Of a stretch of 24,963 nucleotides of DNA, positions 12,501-18,089 are shown piece after piece. Made by a program: the position numbers and the translations under genes. Source of the DNA: Cymbomonas tetramitiformis (lineage: Eukaryota > Chlorophyta > Pyramimonadophyceae > Pyramimonadales > Pyramimonadaceae); contig LGRX02027176.1 of NCBI GenBank assembly GCA_001247695.2, positions 1-24,963 on the forward strand, given 5' to 3'. Under the pieces are notes generated by a model, which saw only the letters and a program-made list of their open reading frames with translations, was not told the origin of the DNA and did no database searches. Position 1 is the stretch's first letter. Each line of letters begins with the position of its first letter.

Positions 12501-13680
12501 GTTGGTCACACGCCCTCACACTCTGCATGATGGCGGTGCTTCTCTGCATGAACAGCTCGTGCTTCGGCCCTGGCGCGTTCCATACTTCCAGTATCAGCAA
12601 GTCATCTGCAGAGAGCTTCATTCTAATGTTGGGCTTCGTCTTCCCGCAGCCATACTTGCGAGCGTTGGACACCAGATTGTTCACCACTAGGTTCAGCAGC
12701 TTCCTATCAAAGCTCATCATTAAAGTGGAGCATCCTTCTTGTACAAATGGAGAGGCTCGGACATTGTATGCCTTTGCATAGTGCTGCAAGACCTCGCCGC
12801 AGTTCATCAGAGACTCCTGCAGCTCGTACGTGCCGTCAAAGATATGATCCAGATCGAGGCGTAGATGGCAGTCAGCTTCTCCCTGTGAGCACGCTGCGGC
12901 GAGCACGTCAAGCAGTTCTGCCACATCGCCATCGCGCTCCACCCAAGGCAGGCTCTGCTGTTGCATCATCTCCCGCAGCGCTGCGATGCTGCCCAGGCAA
13001 TTCTTGGCATAGTGGAAGAGGCGATTGTCACTGGCGTGCATACATTGCTCCGCTTTCAGTTGCTGTGCTTGCTGCTCCTCAGAGAAAATATACGCAAAAC
13101 CAAAGCATGCGCCCACACGAGGTGCCTCCCCGGCAGCTTCGTCGCCACACTGCTGGGGCGCGGCGGTCAGTATTCGGATCCATTGGCCTTCCGGAAAGGT
13201 GGAGGATGGCGCCAGCTTCCCAGTCCAGTCCATGCAGTGCCCCAACTTGACCAAGGCTCTGAATTGATCATGGAATTCCTCTCTGTGCGAAGCTTCGCCG
13301 ATTTTGGAGGCCAGTTGTGCCTCGAAGTTCCCTACAAGCTCCTCCTCTGGGATACCCAGAACACGATGGGAAGACTTGCTGCAGCATGCGACGTTCAGGG
13401 AGCCCGCGCCATTTTTGCGATTCAGATGGAAGACCATGCCGGTGTGCAGGAAACGATCAAGATGCTGCAAATATTTCCGCCGGCTTTCAAATACCTCATC
13501 ATCCTCTTTGAGCTTTGCAGGCTGCCGTTGAAGTGCACTTGCTACTGCGGCAGGCACAGCAGTAAGTAACTGACGGAGAGACCGGAAGCTGAGGCCAGCC
13601 GCGAGGCCAACATGAGCGTGGATAATCTCCATCAGGGTGCTCGTATGCTGCACGCGTTCTCGATCTAGCATTAACGACAT
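6592..13680 (-). CDS. Double hybrid histidine kinase with tandem multi-pass membrane units
   Basis: The first in-frame ATG is at 13680. The frame is open to 13854 upstream but has no earlier ATG, so an upstream exon is possible. The product is 2362 residues. Order, numbered from that Met: a PAS-like region (~70-210); a HisKA_2-like dimerisation box with H223 (LFHYAKNCLGSI); an ATP-binding domain with N-box 330-344 (NLVVNNLVSNARKYG) and G-box STGLGLKSIAK at 397; and a receiver with DD527-528, D576, T613 and K636. Membrane units start with WERRYWQLALQQNR at 707, 1167 and 1629. A second PAS (~1820-1945) follows, then H1969 (FHATKNN), a degenerate ATP-binding region, and a receiver with DD2229-2230, D2278, T2316 and K2336. 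The family role is phosphotransfer from a sensed signal, here probably at a membrane; the signal is unknown. The gene is intronless across 7.1 kb, unlike its neighbours. It ends with TGA. Confidence 0.9.
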   Translation of the reverse strand: MSLMLDRERVQHTSTLMEIIHAHVGLAAGLSFRSLRQLLTAVPAAVASALQRQPAKLKEDDEVFESRRKYLQHLDRFLHTGMVFHLNRKNGAGSLNVACCSKSSHRVLGIPEEELVGNFEAQLASKIGEASHREEFHDQFRALVKLGHCMDWTGKLAPSSTFPEGQWIRILTAAPQQCGDEAAGEAPRVGACFGFAYIFSEEQQAQQLKAEQCMHASDNRLFHYAKNCLGSIAALREMMQQQSLPWVERDGDVAELLDVLAAACSQGEADCHLRLDLDHIFDGTYELQESLMNCGEVLQHYAKAYNVRASPFVQEGCSTLMMSFDRKLLNLVVNNLVSNARKYGCGKTKPNIRMKLSADDLLILEVWNAPGPKHELFMQRSTAIMQSVRACDQRWLSTGLGLKSIAKCLACAGWKLSHTVGSEGTLFQIIMADALMTPSGQKLSCQHDEGSDQHLPRRLDQVRHHDATTVEPKLGESTVVPNGPISAVKLLGETKAEKAAAKGPTADASQGPVPQMFPVRAKVAVLDDGSMMRLLYKKSLGAMRVEQFWVRGATPEEIFSFPQFVMDQEADLVILDQNLSEVIPTEEHATMYGTVILQQLISIGYTGICVTRTAYESSGDAKAGYLKCGFDAVLSKQGALQAQLAETWHTMDCGSLLHFRRTPVMSTISLKFATATRPISTTYPLLELLKPAGEPHKMPAGQPSHMWERRYWQLALQQNRATIPRTLVMHMVFLTLLALSLEDKHANLGAAFVNAALVGILAACPRVSDWQIRAVSLVQMNIMYPASFAFAVGLPSDSLLGLPSFYSIMLIGVVGNAHLMTMVGWMEKVLWALVPWLVALMVMRQQYGLAEVLHDTDLVVEMAVMVAASVLIGAGVGYSAEKANRALFVSNQQRQQNVRHLITTQKNVTGRQQATQMSADDKVTQLPLSLHFLDSSCEDRFRTYLLEEVNPQQLGWGLVYMAVVMGACLVMGVPPKSIGIGYRGGVTLAVLHAAAGAGTLMGGLSKPQLSQIWTWLMWLSQGTIVMQYAQETLTMTPLLIIIVQSLQQCQCLGDHLRWYQRNAPCSAALLAHAGSAYTNYAAGLHMEGQQSVSAPTEYQTWVLTFALFTCFVVMWGMASYGMEKRRRHAFLYSDSFTNHHRQTDARVDGDSELKMHGWELHFEYCSWERRYWQLALQQNRAAIPRNRILQMLLLVFVHGFMGDTVYDMATGPSFVSAALVGILAACPRVSDWQIRAVSLVQMNIMYPASFAFAVGLPSNSLLGLPSFYSIMLIGVVGNAHLMTMVGWMEKVLWALVPWLVALMVMRQQYGLAEVLHDTDLVVEMAVMVAASVLIGAGVGYSAEKANRALFVSNQQRQQNVRHLITTQKNVTGRQQATQMSADDKVTQLPLSLHFLDSSCEDRFRTYLLEEVNPQQLGWGLVYMAVVMGACLVMGVPPKSIGIGYRGGVTLAVLHAAAGAGTLMGGLSKPQLSQIWTWLMWLSQGTIVMQYAQETLTMTPLLIIIVQSLQQCQCLGDHLRWYHKNAPCSAALLAHAGSAYTNYAAGLHMEGQQSVSAPTEYQTWGITLSMSVALVVLWVMASYGMEKRRRHAFLHSDSFTNHHRAADARVDGDSELKMHGWELHFEYCSWERRYWQLALQQNRAAIPRTRVVHILWLALVALCFGDTAYHFFTAPAFLSAALVVILAACPRVPDRLLRAVSLVQMYIVYPACLTSSLGLPPSSLHPMMLSKIFFTVSFLMPIGSAHIMTMVGWLEKVLWTLVQWFVILVVQLQQWGLEEVFQDIVLVVEMAVMMVVSVLIAARVGYVAEKYNRLHFGRQMLENMSRDLFLFDAQAVVPGVMFRLRLEVGASAEVDLQFTYVSSFSQHLLGLDPDDMCANFATFASMLQDVETLREVCAASAPSVSSINWTGKLKAPKSSWIHLVASAEVGSANSGQGALVIEYTGLITDCTESSQLHLEKLRKSDSHLFHATKNNFAVIQSVASSIQQHLESKREKECHQGDCSTSSAIQLARNIRLEALIGECDCHSHGILNQLLEGSYQRSLSQISDVAPALELLVESYGFTFVLEDIQAANNAMLDIHMFKVVVVSLFSDLIQNMVQSAVVRLEMSHNAVTVKVSQTFGTVESFHSFVCNRFQHVTSEVDTELSPNGFTSRLHISKQCLQSMGGQVGCNVDKANKTAEYILSVPYATSICSNDSLTHDSSSAKAECSAVQLGIADAVQPWVKVAALDDEKLCRMILSRQLKHLQFPSICVQGETRKEIVEFPDMVMQNNISLVILDIWLGRVIEDPDEWDEFNGISIMKSLRQKGFTGMCIARTADSDIKGKLLDVGFDAVIDKTNSSRIVSEWQNYLAKREPLEANPHS
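8220..8796 (-). repeat. Shortened, divergent membrane repeat unit 3
   Basis: This unit opens with the same WERRYWQLALQQNRAAIPR segment as units 1 and 2, then diverges (ILAACPRVPD against ILAACPRVSD, MVGWLEKVLWTLV against MVGWMEKVLWALV). It keeps only the first block of about six hydrophobic segments. After VGYVAEKYNR it runs straight into the second PAS/kinase region, so it may be the ancestral input domain of that kinase. Confidence 0.8.
8797..10182 (-). repeat. Membrane repeat unit 2 inside the kinase gene (1386 bp)
   Basis: This is the second copy of the membrane unit, 462 residues, offset 1386 bp from unit 1 over most of its length. Between 8993-10022 and 10379-11408 I count about five base differences by eye. 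The first ~45 residues after RAAIPR and a patch after TEYQTW differ strongly from unit 1, although the surrounding sequence is nearly identical. Confidence 0.9.
10183..11562 (-). repeat. Membrane repeat unit 1 inside the kinase gene (1380 bp)
   Basis: This is the N-terminal membrane unit of the protein, 460 residues. It shows about eleven hydrophobic segments in two blocks: roughly six, then a polar linker (VSNQQRQQNVRHL to about LEEVNPQQ), then about five more. It ends with a conserved hydrophilic tail, MEKRRRHAF to WELHFEYCS. About 1.03 kb of it (10379-11408) is almost identical to unit 2. Confidence 0.9.
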
Positions 13681-14097
13681 CGGGGCAAGACGGGCTGTCC
13701 TCTTCTGCAGGGGGGCAACATCAAAAGAACATCGGCCCACAAACAAATTCTCAGTAGACTCTTCATGCAACTGCACAACTGAACACAGCACTCTATGTGA
13801 CAAACAAGACTGTATGAGCTCGAGCGCAGAGTGTGTTATAATACATGCATCTCAAGTAAACTCTCTGCACTCATTCTCAACTGGTTGTGGACTGCTTTCG
13901 ACTTCAGGGGAAATTGAATGAAAAGTGTACGCGTGCTTATGTGCTGCACCGTATCGATTGTGTGTCACGAAACTGCCTTCGACTGTAGCATGTCATATGC
14001 CGCCACCAACCAGAATGTATCTGGCGGGAAACTCCGCCTGATAAAGAGACGGCTGTGTACCTCTGCTCCTTATGATTTGGAAACGGACCAAATTACC
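13681..14097. other. Region upstream of the kinase gene
   Basis: This is the probable 5' flank of the minus-strand kinase. The coding frame stays open from 13680 to 13854, with possible acceptors such as GTTGTGCAG, so a spliced 5' exon cannot be excluded. A minus-strand TATTATAA-like word at about 13836-13844 could serve as a core promoter. The plus-strand open frame that starts here continues into the MITE and is not taken as a gene. Confidence 0.3.
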
Positions 14098-14100
14098 TTA

Positions 14101-14143
14101 CCCGTAATTTTAACGAGGAAATTACCTCTGTACTGCTCTGTCG
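14101..14143 (+). repeat. Left terminal inverted repeat of the MITE
   Basis: Pairs with 14628-14670. Mismatches are at positions 5, 6, 9, 13 and 37 of the repeat; the stretch from 14114 to 14136 is a perfect match. Confidence 0.9.
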
Positions 14144-14325
14144 TTTGGTCTGTACTGCCTCGTCTTTGTACTGCGTCCGTGACAGCATGTCAATTTCCGC
14201 GTCTCTGGTTGGAGGTCCACCGTTTTTCGTCGACGGCAGTACAATGCAGACAAAAAGGACGGCAGTATAGAGGCGGAGGCGTGGATGTCGCCAAAATGAA
14301 ATTAAGTATGGTGCGGAACGGCCAG

Positions 14326-14430
14326 TACAAGCTACAGTACACTCGACAGTATACGGAGTACAGCCGACAGTACAGACTACAGTACCGACGACAGTATACG
14401 GCAGTACAAACGACAGTACAGACGACAGTA
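14326..14430 (+). repeat. CAGTAC-rich short tandem array inside the MITE
   Basis: About ten copies of a loose 10-12-bp unit, near CGACAGTACAGA, lie head to tail. The spacing is close to one DNA helical turn. Further single copies lie on both sides, at 14237, 14614 and 14635 for example. Subterminal motif arrays of this kind are often transposase-binding sites in DNA transposons. Confidence 0.7.
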
Positions 14431-14627
14431 CAAAACGTGGTGGAAAATACTGCATGCCCCTCTCTCGTCTTGGCTCTGGCTGCTTTCAAGAGGCAGTACA
14501 GCCGATGAAACAGGGCAGCGCAGTACAGCGATAATATTTCGCTTAAACCTTCGGGCTGTACTGTACTGTCGCACGGCTGCCACGTCGGCACATAATTCCC
14601 CAAAATCGGCAGTACAGTACAGAAAAC

Positions 14628-14670
14628 CGACAGGGCAGTACAGAGGTAATTTCCTCGCTAATATACCGGG
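14628..14670 (-). repeat. Right terminal inverted repeat of the MITE
   Basis: Reverse complement of 14101-14143 with five mismatches, followed directly by TTA at 14671-14673. Confidence 0.9.
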
Positions 14671-14692
14671 TTACTTACTTACCTACCTCTGA

Positions 14693-14735
14693 ACCTCTGA
14701 CCTTTATAATCTTCACCCAAACCAAATTACCTTAC
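14693..14735 (+). repeat. 43-bp direct repeat, copy 1
   Basis: Identical to 15185-15227 (offset 492 bp). Starts ACCTCTGACC and ends ACCAAATTACCTTAC. The last 15 bases also occur at 14086-14100, just before the MITE. Confidence 0.9.
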
Positions 14736-15184
14736 TTAGTCAATCAGCAGCAGCAGCAGCAGCAAAGCTCGAATCCCAACGGGCGACGCAGTCAAATTTT
14801 CGATCTCACGATCGCCAGACGCCAACGATGACAGTGCCACTGCAGTCGCGTACATATATCGCGACGCCACCCACGCGTTATGGCATGGCATGCTGGGAAG
14901 CAAAAAGCAAAGCACTGTCGCGCACATGATCCTACGGTCAGATGTTGTAATGGCGAAAATGATTTAAACATCGCATGGCCTACGCGATGTTCGGAAATCA
15001 GATAGGTTCGCTTTTGCATTGCATAGCAGACGCGAGGATCGAGAAATGTCAAATCATTAATGGAATGGCAGACTCGATGTTCATGTTCGGATCTCTCGAG
15101 TGCGCCACGTCGGCAACATAAATAATCCCATCGACCGTCAGATGCGCCTAGTGGAGATCTTAATTTAAGATCGACCGGGCCTAG
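14736..15184. other. 0.45-kb segment between the 43-bp direct repeats
   Basis: This could be an inserted element whose target duplication is the 43-bp repeat, or the product of a tandem duplication. It contains (CAG)6 at 14745-14762, a degenerate 45-bp repeat in three copies at about 14969-15090, and a 17-bp palindrome GATCTTAATTTAAGATC at 15156-15172. No terminal inverted repeats or recognisable coding sequence are seen. Confidence 0.5.
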
Positions 15185-15227
15185 ACCTCTGACCTTTATA
15201 ATCTTCACCCAAACCAAATTACCTTAC
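15185..15227 (+). repeat. 43-bp direct repeat, copy 2
   Basis: Identical to 14693-14735. It runs directly into the ACCTT microsatellite at 15221-15240 and then the tail of the retrotransposon. Confidence 0.9.
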
Positions 15228-15240
15228 CTTACCTTACCTT
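15221..15240 (+). repeat. (ACCTT)4 microsatellite at the retrotransposon insertion point
   Basis: Four exact ACCTT copies abut the (AAT)7 tail. In the element's orientation the retrotransposon is followed by (AAGGT)4. It may be the target sequence. Confidence 0.9.
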
Positions 15241-15261
15241 AATAATAATAATAATAATAAT
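15241..15261 (-). repeat. (ATT)7 3' tail of the retrotransposon
   Basis: Seven AAT copies on the plus strand, ATT on the element strand, end the element. Simple-repeat tails in place of poly(A) are common in several LINE clades and mark where target-primed reverse transcription began. Confidence 0.85.
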
Positions 15262-15643
15262 AAAACATTTACGCTAGCAGAAGGGACAAAGTCCTGAGAG
15301 TGCGGTAACCCTGCAAAGCAGGCTAGTGAAAACACTAGGGGCTACTCCCTCTACTATAGCGCGCCCACAAAGGGGCTCAACCCACTTTTCAGCAGGGTGA
15401 CATCTAGAGAAAAAGCAAGGTGCTAAGCAAAAAACTCTAGAAGGTGGAGAAGCAGCCATGGCCGGGTGAGTGGAGGGGTGGCTGAATCTGAGCGGTGGGG
15501 AGGGAAGTCGAAGAATTAAGGGGGTATTTGGAGACGTTGAGGAAGGGGGTCGTGGGCGGGGGAGGGGGTGGTGGGGGAGGGGAGGGGGGGGGCCCCTCCC
15601 CTAGGGGACGGGGAACCACCTTATATTGCAAGACTTTTGAAAA
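15262..15643 (-). other. 3' UTR of the retrotransposon with stem-loops
   Basis: This stretch lies between the stop at 15644 and the tail. Two compact hairpins lie near the tail: GGAC-AAA-GTCC at 15284-15294 and CCTGC-AAA-GCAGG at 15310-15322 (plus-strand reading). Such hairpins next to the tail are a plausible recognition site for the element's reverse transcriptase. From about 15470 to 15600 the plus strand is strongly G-rich, so the element RNA is C-rich. Confidence 0.7.
15579..15602. repeat. G-rich inverted repeat in the retrotransposon 3' UTR
   Basis: AGGGGAGGGG pairs exactly with CCCCTCCCCT across a GGGG loop. The preceding plus-strand G-runs could form a G-quadruplex. CCCCTAGGGG at 15598-15607 is a further overlapping palindrome. 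Confidence 0.8.
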
Positions 15644-16633
15644 TTACTGCAAAAGAGTTTGAAGAAAGTCGTTTGATTGCTGCACAGCTTCTGTTTCTGT
15701 CATGGTCTCACTGCTCGAGATGTCAACTGTATGCGGGTCAGTGTTTAAGGTGGTGGGGGTGTTTAACAGAAACAAGTCTCGCCTATTTCTGGTGTGTTGC
15801 CTACAGATTCTTGAAAGTTTTTTAAGGAGAGGTTTAATCTTGCCACGGGGAACACCTATCGTGTTGAGGACAGTACCGAAAAGAGGAGGGAGGTACCCCA
15901 TGAGTGTAAGTGCTTTGGGCCATTTCACGGTGCTAATGAAGGGCTTAGAAGCTATGTTGGTGATTGTCGTGTCATGGTGACCGCCATAATAATGCTCAGC
16001 ACCATTCTGATGATAGGGGGGGTCTTGAGTGGGCCATGGGCACAACGAAGAAGGGAGTACGTTGTCCCTTTCGTTCAGAACTTCATTCCAAATATCAGGG
16101 CTAACTCCAGTGTATTCTAGTCTCCTCTCCGTGACTCTGGACTTAGGGAGGACATTGAGGAACCATCTAGCAATCTTTTTCTGTGTAGGCCTCCAGTCAA
16201 AGGCTGGTTGAGTATCGCTGGGTGCACTGTCTATAGCTATGATAACGACATCCGAGAAATCATCCTTATAGCATCCGCCACCTGGGAGAACGTAGGGGTC
16301 ATCACCCGTCCAATAACCATGTGGGATAAATGGAATAGTGTTATGCGGGAATCTGAAAACAAGTTTAAATCCTTTATCAAACCATCTTTTTTGGTTTTTG
16401 GGAGACAGTGGAAGAATCCATGTTCCTGAAAATCCGGGTACAGTGTTGGCCGCTTTATGTCCCATTTCCAAGGTAGTCATAACCGCCGAAGATTTGCCCT
16501 TATCCTTTCCATCAAAGGGGGGATTTCCGTAAACTATTCTGCCAATGCCTGTTAACGGGTCCACGTAGGCATCCCAAGCGAGGCCATCAAAACCGATTTT
16601 CCCATGATAACAGAAGGGCCTGAGGGCTTTTTT
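15644..16633 (-). CDS. Retrotransposon C-terminal part: N6-adenine methyltransferase-like domain
   Basis: The frame is open from 16633 to TAA at 15644. It reads LRPFCYHGKIGFDGLAWDAY, then GRIVYGNPPFDG with NPPF at 16514-16525. A beta-strand-like TWILPLSP, LVFRFPHNTIPFIP and DVVIIAI follow. NPPF/NPPY is the catalytic motif of Dam-type, phage and PCIF1-type N6-adenine methyltransferases, and the order of elements fits that fold. The preceding frame ends with NPLNAHPRIYS, which resembles the start of Dam-like phage enzymes (A.P.NA.C.RY). The two parts would be contiguous but for one extra base in an A7 run (16628-16634). Substrate and activity are unknown. The final ~150 residues are unassigned and end in a polar tail. 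Confidence 0.75.
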   Translation of the reverse strand, partial: KKALRPFCYHGKIGFDGLAWDAYVDPLTGIGRIVYGNPPFDGKDKGKSSAVMTTLEMGHKAANTVPGFSGTWILPLSPKNQKRWFDKGFKLVFRFPHNTIPFIPHGYWTGDDPYVLPGGGCYKDDFSDVVIIAIDSAPSDTQPAFDWRPTQKKIARWFLNVLPKSRVTERRLEYTGVSPDIWNEVLNERDNVLPSSLCPWPTQDPPYHQNGAEHYYGGHHDTTITNIASKPFISTVKWPKALTLMGYLPPLFGTVLNTIGVPRGKIKPLLKKLSRICRQHTRNRRDLFLLNTPTTLNTDPHTVDISSSETMTETEAVQQSNDFLQTLLQ

Positions 16634-18089
16634 TCATTCTAGTGGTGGGTATGCATCTTCTCGAGTAAATTCTAGGGTGGGCATTTAGTGGGTTGGAGAA
16701 AAGTTCACAGCCGTTTTTGTCAAGGTTTCTGTCATCCACCAAAATATCTAAGAGGCTTCTTCTTATTGCATAGCAGTTTTTAGGGTCTCCCGATTCAAAC
16801 TTACATGCATTGAGGGCTTCATGGATATCGTGTGCCCTATTCGAGTACTCCGCAAGTGAGCATGGGACTGCTTTGTTGGAAAGGCGGTGCCAAGCCAAAA
16901 GTTTCCAAAACTCTTTCTTTTGAACATATTGAAGTTCGGGATATTTAATTGTTCCCTTAACATGGTCCACTTCAGGCTTTGCGGTCACAGCAATGGTATT
17001 CTTTTTTGAACTTGATGGACGGTACATGCTAGCTTCCGGGAGAGCGTGTAAGTATAATTCCTCATTCATTTCCTGTCTTAGGTCAGCAAGTGGGAAAAGT
17101 TTCGATGGTTGTGTTCTGATGTATGTGGTACCCTTTCCAGGGTTTAGTAGTTTAGGTTTTTCTGAGATTTCTTCAGCGATGATTTTCCTTAGTTCGATAT
17201 CTTGGGTTGTTCTAAGATTATATAAACTATCATTATGCCCTGGGCATTCAAGTTGGATGTGTTCGAAGGTGCATTTTGTATTCTGTTGGCAGTAGGGGCA
17301 GTTTTCGGACCCGATTTTCCCCAGTTTAAATAAGCGTGCAGGAGAGGCTTGAAGACCCAGGAGTTCTCTACTTCTAGAAGCGGTGAAAGCTTTAGGCGTC
17401 ATTTTGGAAATATCTTTGGTGGGGGCGGTGTTATTCTCGTTGAGCATTCTCAGATGCTTCCCTTGGGACTGTAGGGTTCTCCAATTATGATAGTGTGAGA
17501 GTCGCTGAATTCTTCTGATGTGACTACGTATATCGCCTAAAATAGGGACCTCAAAAAAGAATAATGAGAAGGGTAGTTCCTCGGCAGGGTCGTAGCGGGA
17601 AATGTCAAAACAGCCCCCTCTGAATGAGGCTCTTTTAGCAGTACGGTCCACTCTGTCGTGGACTTTGTCATTATTGTGACCCCTGATCCATTTAAGGATG
17701 ATTTTACTGTGGTCTCCTTCACTGTAGAAGCCAAGTTCTTCTAGCAGTAGGCGAACAGCCTGCACATCTCTGCGATTAGCTTCACGTAGTTTGTCCCGAG
17801 CACTCATGGACCTGCCATCCTTTGTTACCGCAGATATTGCTGCCATAGAGTCAATGGCATGTACCATTGGAGTAATAGATTTGAGGAGTTTCTCTTTTTG
17901 TTCTGTGAGTAGAAATCGCAGTCCCGCAATTTCAGCAGATGTGCTACTCGGGTTTTGGATATCCTCCTTGATAAGGAGCCCCTGTGCGGAGAAAGTTCTT
18001 GAGGGGGGGATATTCATCTTCCGTACAAGTGGCATCCCGTTGTCAAAGTTTTTTATAGCATATGCTGCCCCACTGCATGCTGTTTTCTT
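16587..18089 (-). CDS. Retrotransposon segment: RNase H remainder, CCHC zinc motif, start of methyltransferase-like domain
   Basis: The frame is open from just after an in-frame TGA (18090-18092) to TGA at 16587. Numbered from the Met at 18035, RNase H residues are E35 (SAEIAGLRFLL), D62 (HAIDSMAA), H120 and D130 (RGHNNDKVHDRVDRTAK). A CCHC zinc motif follows: C246, C249, H259 and C264 (CPYCQQNTKCTFEHIQLEC). In restriction-endonuclease-type LINEs this motif precedes the nuclease. Here it is followed by a linker and, at 443-460, CELFSNPLNAHPRIYSRR, which looks like the start of the methyltransferase-like domain completed in the next frame. No PD-(D/E)XK-like pattern was found. Confidence 0.85.
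   Translation of the reverse strand, partial: KKTACSGAAYAIKNFDNGMPLVRKMNIPPSRTFSAQGLLIKEDIQNPSSTSAEIAGLRFLLTEQKEKLLKSITPMVHAIDSMAAISAVTKDGRSMSARDKLREANRRDVQAVRLLLEELGFYSEGDHSKIILKWIRGHNNDKVHDRVDRTAKRASFRGGCFDISRYDPAEELPFSLFFFEVPILGDIRSHIRRIQRLSHYHNWRTLQSQGKHLRMLNENNTAPTKDISKMTPKAFTASRSRELLGLQASPARLFKLGKIGSENCPYCQQNTKCTFEHIQLECPGHNDSLYNLRTTQDIELRKIIAEEISEKPKLLNPGKGTTYIRTQPSKLFPLADLRQEMNEELYLHALPEASMYRPSSSKKNTIAVTAKPEVDHVKGTIKYPELQYVQKKEFWKLLAWHRLSNKAVPCSLAEYSNRAHDIHEALNACKFESGDPKNCYAIRRSLLDILVDDRNLDKNGCELFSNPLNAHPRIYSRRCIPTTRMKKSPQALLLSWENRF

Larger units (their letters stand above)
14101..14670. mobile_element. MITE-like element with 43-bp TIRs and TTA target duplication
   Basis: The ends are inverted repeats, 14101-14143 and 14628-14670, matching at 38 of 43 positions and beginning CCCG. 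TTA flanks both sides (14098-14100 and 14671-14673), as expected for a 3-bp target duplication. A TTA/TWA duplication is typical of PIF/Harbinger, but the family is not proven. The 570-bp interior has no credible transposase, so movement would depend on an enzyme elsewhere. Many GTACTG/CAGTAC words fill it, GTACTG near the left end and CAGTAC to the right. Confidence 0.85.

Noticed and set aside
11950..13569. Several plus-strand open frames of 100-250 codons
   Set aside because: They lie opposite the histidine kinase domains, whose motifs fix the minus strand as coding.
14326..14430. Regularly spaced short repeats suggesting a CRISPR array
   Set aside because: The unit is only 10-12 bp with no unique spacers, and it lies between transposon TIRs in eukaryotic DNA.
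13918..14508. 196-codon plus-strand open frame and overlapping minus-strand frames
   Set aside because: They fall in the MITE. Their tyrosine- and glutamine-rich, or cysteine- and valine-rich, peptides are direct translations of the CAGTAC repeats.
14760..14785. tRNA B-box-like GATTCGAGC on the minus strand, suggesting a tRNA-derived SINE
   Set aside because: No A box at the right distance, imperfect consensus, and it sits next to the end of the insert rather than near its start.
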